Below are positions 5,270 to 8,797 of a stretch of 8,797 nucleotides of DNA, piece by piece; within the stretch, counting starts at the first letter, position 1; every line of letters begins with the position of its first letter. The stretch spans positions 1 through 8,797 of the forward strand of contig JALSJG010000224.1 in the NCBI GenBank assembly GCA_026989475.1, given 5' to 3'. Under the pieces are notes generated by a model. That model was not told the origin of the DNA, did no database searches, and saw only the letters and a list, made by a program, of their open reading frames with translations. Both the position numbers and the translations under genes were made by a program. This DNA is from Thermaceae bacterium (lineage in GTDB: Bacteria > Deinococcota > Deinococci > Deinococcales > Marinithermaceae).

Positions 5270-6508
5270 ATGGACCTTCTTTCCGAGCTCGAGGAGCTGT
5301 CGAAGAAGACCCCGAGCAAGATTCTGTTGGTGGTCCTCGACGGGGTCGGCGGCCTGCCCAGGGAACCGGGCGGGCCCACCGAGCTCGCCGCCGCCAAGAC
5401 CCCGAACCTCGACCGGCTCGCCGAGCGTTCGGCGCTTGGCCTTTTCACCCCGGTGGCGCCGGGGATCGCGCCGGGTTCCGGGCCGGGGCACCTTTCGATC
5501 TTCGGCTACGATCCCTTCAAGTATCAGGTCGGCCGCGGGGTGCTCTCGGCGCTCGGGCTCGGGATTCCTCTCGGCCCCGGCGACGTGGCGGTACGGGGCA
5601 ACTTCGCCACCTTGAACCCGGACGGCACCCTAAAAGACCGCCGCGCCGGCCGCCCCCCCACCGAGGAGAACCGGCGGGTGATCGAGAAACTGAAAGCGAA
5701 GATCCAGGAGATCGACGGGGTTCGGGTCGAGCTCTACACCGAGAGCGAGCACCGCTTCGTGCTGGTGCTCCGGGGCGAGGGTCTCGGCGCCCGGGTCACC
5801 GACACCGACCCCCAGTCCACCGGGGTGCCCCCGCGCCCGGCCGAGCCCGAGGACCCAGGCGATGCGAAGAGCGCCAGGACCGCCCGGATCTTGAACCGCT
5901 TCGTCGAGCTCGCCCGGGAGGCGCTCAGGGACGAACCGGTGATCCACGGCGTTTTGCTCCGGGGGGTTTCCCAAAAGCCCGACTTCCCCAAGCTCCCCGA
6001 GGTCGCCGAGGTGCGCGCGGCGGCGATCGCGAGCTACCCCATGTACCGGGGGGTGGCCGAGCTGGTGGGCATGGAGGCCCTCGGCCTTCGCGAGGACGAG
6101 GAGGACCCCGACCGGCCCCGGGCCAAGCTCGAGGCGCTAAAGACGGCCTGGGGGGACTACGACCTCTTCTACCTCCACTTCAAGAAGACCGACTCCAAGG
6201 GGGAGGACGGCGACTTCGAGGGCAAGGTGGAGCGGATCGAGCTTTTCGACGCCCTGCTCCCTGAACTTCTAGCCCTGAAGCCGGATGTGCTCCTCATCAC
6301 CGGCGACCACTCGACCCCGGCGGTCTTGAAGGCCCACTCCTGGCACCCGGTCCCGGTCTTGCTCCACGCCCCCTACCTGCGGAGCGACGCCGCCCGTCGC
6401 TTCACCGAGGACGAGGCGGCGAAAGGTTCGCTGGGGGCGCTCGTGGGCCCGGTGCTCTTGCCCCTCATGCTGGCGCATGCGGGCAAGTTGCAGAAGTTTG
6501 GGGCTTAA
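5270..6508 (+). CDS. apgM: Archaeal-type cofactor-independent phosphoglycerate mutase
   Basis: This enzyme of 412 residues interconverts 3- and 2-phosphoglycerate in glycolysis and gluconeogenesis without 2,3-bisphosphoglycerate. It belongs to the alkaline phosphatase superfamily. The sequence matches the short archaeal aPGM type rather than the roughly 510-residue bacterial GpmI. Metal-binding Asp24 is in VVLDGVGG. The nucleophile loop is GSGPGHLSIFGYDP (69-82), with Ser70 the likely phosphorylated serine. VGRGVLSALGLGI follows, as in archaeal homologues. The second metal cluster includes HFKKTDSKGEDGD (303-315), ITGDHSTP (343-350, Asp346 and His347) and HSWHPVP (356-362). The length fits the aPGM family. 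The ATG at 5270 follows CATAAT by 6 bases and lacks a well-spaced ribosome-binding site, so a leaderless mRNA is likely. Its stop shares TTAA with the convergent VanW gene. Assignment is firm; homoserine kinase-like members of the superfamily are excluded by the GYDP loop. Confidence 0.93.
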   Translation: MDLLSELEELSKKTPSKILLVVLDGVGGLPREPGGPTELAAAKTPNLDRLAERSALGLFTPVAPGIAPGSGPGHLSIFGYDPFKYQVGRGVLSALGLGIPLGPGDVAVRGNFATLNPDGTLKDRRAGRPPTEENRRVIEKLKAKIQEIDGVRVELYTESEHRFVLVLRGEGLGARVTDTDPQSTGVPPRPAEPEDPGDAKSARTARILNRFVELAREALRDEPVIHGVLLRGVSQKPDFPKLPEVAEVRAAAIASYPMYRGVAELVGMEALGLREDEEDPDRPRAKLEALKTAWGDYDLFYLHFKKTDSKGEDGDFEGKVERIELFDALLPELLALKPDVLLITGDHSTPAVLKAHSWHPVPVLLHAPYLRSDAARRFTEDEAAKGSLGALVGPVLLPLMLAHAGKLQKFGA

Positions 6509-7602
6509 GGTTTCTGGCCGAGGGGGGCGGTTTTCGGGTCGGGGCCGACGAGGTAGACCGCCCCCCAGGGCTTGTAGGTGCTTGGGAAGGCCTCCTCGAC
6601 TACCTCCCCGTCGGCGTAGCGCACCGTGCGCTTGACCAGGACCCGCGCCCCCGGGGCGGGCCAGTCCACCTGCTTCCGGGTGCCCGGGGGAAGGCTTTCG
6701 TCCACGATCTCCCGGGGCGGAAGCGGGGGCGTTTTCTCGAGGACGATCGGCCCCTTCCAGCGCACCTCCCGGTCCTTGATTCCGAAAAGCCGGACGATGA
6801 GCTTGGTGCCCCGGACGTAGGTCCTGAGCAGGAGATCCCCCGGGGTGTCGTTTTGGAACTTGAGGTCCACCCAGGGGGCGTAGACGGTGGCGTCGAGCCC
6901 GGTGGGCCGGTAGTAGCGGAGCTGGTAGGAGTGGGGTTTGCGCTCGAGGACCGGGAGCCCCGCGAAGAAGGCGGCGCGGAAGACCGTGGTCGAGACCTGG
7001 CAGACCCCGCCCCCCACCCCCTTTTCGGTACGGTCGCCGAGGATCACGTACCCCTCCCGGTAGCCCGCTTCCTCGGTCACCGGGCCGAGGGCCTGGATAA
7101 AGGAGAAAACCGCTCCCTTTGGGATGACCAGGCCGTCGAGCTTTTTCGCCGCGAGGCGGAGGTTATGGACGCGGTTTTTCGAGGAGCCCCGGAAGTCGGT
7201 GATTCCTTCGGCGAGGAGGGTGCGGATGCCCCGTTTAAAAAGCCAGTGCACGCCGCGCTTGGGCTCGAGCACACGGGCGGGCACGTAAAAGCTTCGCTTG
7301 CCGTAGGCAAGGGCGCGGCGGTAGGCCTCGAGCACCGCTTTGGGATCCACCTCGTAGCCCACCTTCTCCACCGCGTACCAGCCCCGAGCCTCGCTGTAGA
7401 CGAAGCGGGCGTCCTTGGGGGGGCGGGCGAGGGTCTGCACCCAGGCGAGCAGCTCCCCGGCGCTTTTCACCTCGCGGGTCAGGGTGCCGACGTAGGTCTG
7501 TACCTCTCCCCCGACGAGCAGGTGATCGTGGACCACGAAGCGGGCCTCGATCTGGGCCCGGGCGGGAAACAGGAGGAGGAGCAGGGAGATCCACCTCGCC
7601 AC
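6505..7602 (-). CDS. Secreted VanW-family protein with C-terminal G5-like domain
   Basis: This exported protein has 365 residues. Residues 1-16 are a short signal peptide (MARWISLLLLLFPARA, cleavage before Gln17). Residues about 18-125 are a poorly conserved N-terminal domain of the type often found before VanW. The VanW domain covers about 140-275 and includes SSKNRVHNLRLAA, IPKGAVFSFIQALGPV, the hallmark GGGVCQVSTTVFRA (197-210) and YRPTGLDATVYAPWVDLKF. Residues about 297-353 resemble a G5 domain, a beta-rich module linked to cell-wall or glycan binding. VanW was first found in vancomycin-resistance gene clusters, but its biochemical role is not established, and nothing here suggests antibiotic resistance. 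The start is GTG at 7602, with GGAGG 4 bases upstream and in front of the signal peptide. The stop overlaps that of the mutase gene. It is probably an envelope or wall-associated protein. Confidence 0.88.
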   Translation of the reverse strand: MARWISLLLLLFPARAQIEARFVVHDHLLVGGEVQTYVGTLTREVKSAGELLAWVQTLARPPKDARFVYSEARGWYAVEKVGYEVDPKAVLEAYRRALAYGKRSFYVPARVLEPKRGVHWLFKRGIRTLLAEGITDFRGSSKNRVHNLRLAAKKLDGLVIPKGAVFSFIQALGPVTEEAGYREGYVILGDRTEKGVGGGVCQVSTTVFRAAFFAGLPVLERKPHSYQLRYYRPTGLDATVYAPWVDLKFQNDTPGDLLLRTYVRGTKLIVRLFGIKDREVRWKGPIVLEKTPPLPPREIVDESLPPGTRKQVDWPAPGARVLVKRTVRYADGEVVEEAFPSTYKPWGAVYLVGPDPKTAPLGQKP

Positions 7603-7633
7603 GGTGCCTCCAGACTAGCAGGCGACAGGGGGG

Positions 7634-7655
7634 TTTTACGTTCTTTTTACACCGC
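7634..7655 (+). promoter_or_regulatory. 11-bp-spaced direct repeat, candidate response-regulator site
   Basis: TTTTAC occurs at 7634-7639 and again at 7645-7650, exactly 11 bases apart, in the gap between the divergent VanW and SHOCT genes. OmpR/PhoB-family regulators, such as the one encoded by the third gene on, usually bind two direct half-sites spaced 11 bp apart. A weak -10-like TAGGAA (7666-7671) lies 10 bases after a 22-bp box, as in PhoB-activated promoters. With that -10, transcription would begin near 7678, which would leave out the purine-rich AGGAAGGGGG; the promoter and ribosome-binding-site readings therefore compete. This is inference from pattern only. Confidence 0.35.
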
Positions 7656-7684
7656 TCGGGTGGAGTAGGAAGGGGGTGACGGCG

Positions 7685-7924
7685 ATGATGTGGGGCTGTC
7701 CCTGGTGCGGGGGGTTCGGTTACGGTGGCTTTGGCTGGCTCTGGGGTATCCTTTGGTTGGCCCTGATGGCCTGGTTGGTGTACGCCCTGGTCCGGGCGCT
7801 TTCGGGATCGGCGCCCTCTGTGGGGCGCGAGGACCGAGCGCTTGAGATCTTGAAGGAACGGTACGCTCGCGGCGAGATCGATCGTGAAACCTTCGAGCAG
7901 ATGCGCCGCGATCTCGGGAGTTGA
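7685..7924 (+). CDS. Small SHOCT-domain membrane protein with N-terminal CPWC motif
   Basis: This microprotein has 79 residues. The N-terminus MMWGCPWCGGFGYGGFGW is rich in Gly and aromatic residues and carries Cys5-Pro-Trp-Cys8. One membrane helix spans about 17-39 (LWGILWLALMAWLVYALVRAL). A short linker leads to a SHOCT domain at about 52-77, seen in ALEILKERYARGEIDRETFEQMRRDL. SHOCT is a short C-terminal oligomerisation-type domain common in small bacterial membrane proteins; its precise role is unclear. I chose ATG at 7685 because AGGAAGGGGG (7667-7676) lies about 8 bases upstream. GTG at 7676 (adding MTA) is possible, and so is the next ATG at 7688. Its stop overlaps the start of the response regulator (TGATG, 7922-7926), implying translational coupling and a shared function with the two-component system. 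The CxxC pair could bind metal or be redox-active; this is a guess. Confidence 0.82.
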   Translation: MMWGCPWCGGFGYGGFGWLWGILWLALMAWLVYALVRALSGSAPSVGREDRALEILKERYARGEIDRETFEQMRRDLGS

Positions 7925-8595
7925 TGGCGCGCATCCTGGTGGTGGACGACGACCCCGCGATCCGCGAGGTCCTCGTCGCTTACCTGGCGCGGGAGGGCCA
8001 CGAGGTGCTCGAGGCCGATAGCGGCGAGGCCGCGCTCCAGCAGGCAGCGGGTGCCGACCTCGTGGTTCTCGATTTGATGCTCCCCGGCCTCGACGGCTGG
8101 CGGGTCGCCGAGATCCTGCGGTCGCGCGACCCCGAGCTCCCCATCCTGATGCTCACCGCCCGGGGGGAGGAGGAGGAGCGGGTGCGGGGGTTCGAGCTAG
8201 GGGCCGACGACTACGTCACCAAGCCCTTCTCCCCCCGGGAGCTCGTCGCCCGGGTGCGGGCGCTTTTGCGCCGGGCGGGTCACCGGGACGAGCTCGTCTA
8301 CGGCGGGCTGATGATCCGGCCCAAGGAGCGCCGGGTCTACCTGGACGGGCGGGAGGTGCCCCTTTCCAAGCTCGAGTTCGATCTCCTTTTGGTCCTGGCC
8401 CAGCACCCGGGGATGGCCTACCCCCGGGAGCGCCTGCTCGAGCGCGTGTGGGGGGCCGACTTCTTCGGCGTGGACCGGGTGGTGGACGTGCACATCGCGT
8501 CGCTAAGGAAGAAGCTCGGCGACGATCCCGAGAACCCCCGCTTCATCGAGACCGTGCGCGGGGTCGGCTACCGGTTCCGCGAGGGCGCGCGGTGA
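7924..8595 (+). CDS. OmpR/PhoB-family two-component response regulator
   Basis: This cytoplasmic transcription regulator has 223 residues. The receiver domain (1-115) has the acidic pocket Asp8-Asp9-Asp10, phospho-acceptor Asp50 in LVVLDLMLPGLDGW, the switch Thr78 (LMLTAR) and Lys100 (YVTKPFSPRELVARVRALLR). The winged-helix output domain (about 125-220) includes LSKLEFDLLLVLAQHPG, the recognition helix VDRVVDVHIASLRKKLGDD and the closing IETVRGVGYRF. All catalytic positions are intact. I chose ATG at 7924, preceded by GGGAG, over the in-frame TTG at 7921, because ATG gives the standard N-terminus MARILVVDDD. It overlaps the SHOCT gene by one base and is overlapped by the histidine kinase start (GTGA at 8592-8595), so the three genes form one transcriptional unit. 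The target genes cannot be read from the sequence, but autoregulation through the 11-bp repeat upstream is plausible. Confidence 0.93.
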   Translation: MARILVVDDDPAIREVLVAYLAREGHEVLEADSGEAALQQAAGADLVVLDLMLPGLDGWRVAEILRSRDPELPILMLTARGEEEERVRGFELGADDYVTKPFSPRELVARVRALLRRAGHRDELVYGGLMIRPKERRVYLDGREVPLSKLEFDLLLVLAQHPGMAYPRERLLERVWGADFFGVDRVVDVHIASLRKKLGDDPENPRFIETVRGVGYRFREGAR

Positions 8596-8797
8596 GGCTC
8601 TTCCTAAAGCTCTTTTTGAGCTACCTCCTGGTCGTGCTCTTCGCCGAGCTCTTGTTGGTGGTCCTGATCGAACTCCTCGCGCCCCGCTTCTTTGCCGGCC
8701 ACGTTGCCCGCATGGTGGAGACGGTTTCGATGATGGGCATGGGCCCCATGGCCGGGGTGCTCGAGCGGGACCTCGAGCTCAGCCTTTCCGCGACCTT
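8592..8797 (+). CDS. Sensor histidine kinase (N-terminal part, cut by window edge)
   Basis: Only the first 68 codons are present. GTG at 8592 overlaps the regulator's stop codon (GTGA), the usual regulator-kinase arrangement. The translation begins MRLFLKLFLSYLLVVLFAEL and continues as a hydrophobic helix to about residue 31, the first membrane anchor. An extracytoplasmic segment then begins (APRFFAGHVARMVETVSMMG...). This segment is rich in methionine: six Met within residues 42-54 (MVETVSMMGMGPM). It continues into an acidic, leucine-rich stretch (LERDLELSLSAT). The kinase core lies outside the window, so the assignment rests on position, the membrane anchor and gene order. It should sense an envelope signal and phosphorylate the adjacent regulator. 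Confidence 0.8.
   Translation, partial: MRLFLKLFLSYLLVVLFAELLLVVLIELLAPRFFAGHVARMVETVSMMGMGPMAGVLERDLELSLSAT

Noticed and set aside
2400..6300. Frequent CTCGAG and GAGCTC words as possible repeated sites
   Set aside because: They fall in frame as Leu-Glu or Glu-Leu codons in GC-rich genes and have no regular spacing; codon usage explains them.
6505..7602. Vancomycin-resistance gene
   Set aside because: VanW domains are widespread in bacteria without resistance, and no vanHAX-type or regulatory resistance genes are adjacent.
6853..7668. 271-codon plus-strand frame opposite the VanW gene
   Set aside because: No recognisable domain, and it is antisense to a gene with a signal peptide and the GGGVCQVST hallmark.

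Overview
The window is a compact, very GC-rich bacterial chromosome segment. Gene content and style point to the Deinococcota, most likely the order Thermales (Thermus, Oceanithermus or Marinithermus type). The pointers are an archaeal-type phosphoglycerate mutase, a PTP-fructosamine kinase operon as known in Thermus thermophilus, a CoA-disulfide-reductase-like flavoenzyme, a VanW protein, GTG starts and -10 boxes placed for leaderless mRNAs. The genus cannot be fixed from the sequence alone. No mobile element, CRISPR array, tRNA or rRNA was seen, and no gene-free stretch exceeds about 90 bases.

Layout. 1-446 (-) is the N-terminal part of a periplasmic branched-chain amino-acid type ABC substrate-binding protein, cut by the window edge. 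A hairpin (494-513) and a TATAAT box (480-485) separate it from a complete M3 oligoendopeptidase F gene (537-2300, -). Divergent from pepF, with only 22 bases between start codons, is a CoA-disulfide-reductase-family flavoprotein (2323-3654, +). It meets tail to tail, sharing CTAG, a three-gene minus-strand operon: a ModE-type DNA-binding protein (5240-4905), a low-molecular-weight protein phosphatase (4905-4423) and a fructosamine/ribulosamine kinase (4445-3651). Divergent from that operon, 29 bases away, is the phosphoglycerate mutase (5270-6508, +). It meets a secreted VanW/G5 protein (7602-6505, -) tail to tail, sharing TTAA. The last block (7685 to the edge, +) is a small SHOCT membrane protein, an OmpR-family response regulator and the start of a sensor histidine kinase, joined by overlapping start/stop codons.

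How the genes work together. The kinase and phosphatase form a plausible protein-repair unit for sugars attached to lysines, which should matter in a hot cell; the DNA-binding protein at the head of the operon is a candidate local regulator. The SHOCT protein, regulator and kinase form an envelope-stress or metal-type signalling operon with a possible 11-bp-spaced regulator site upstream.

The most notable structure is in the two divergent intergenic regions. Each carries a near-symmetric dyad that places a -10 hexamer 6-7 bases from the start codon in both directions. These look like minimal bidirectional promoters giving leaderless transcripts. I did not find a convincing wholly new system. 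The regulator-phosphatase-kinase operon and the SHOCT two-component operon are the best candidates for undescribed biology.
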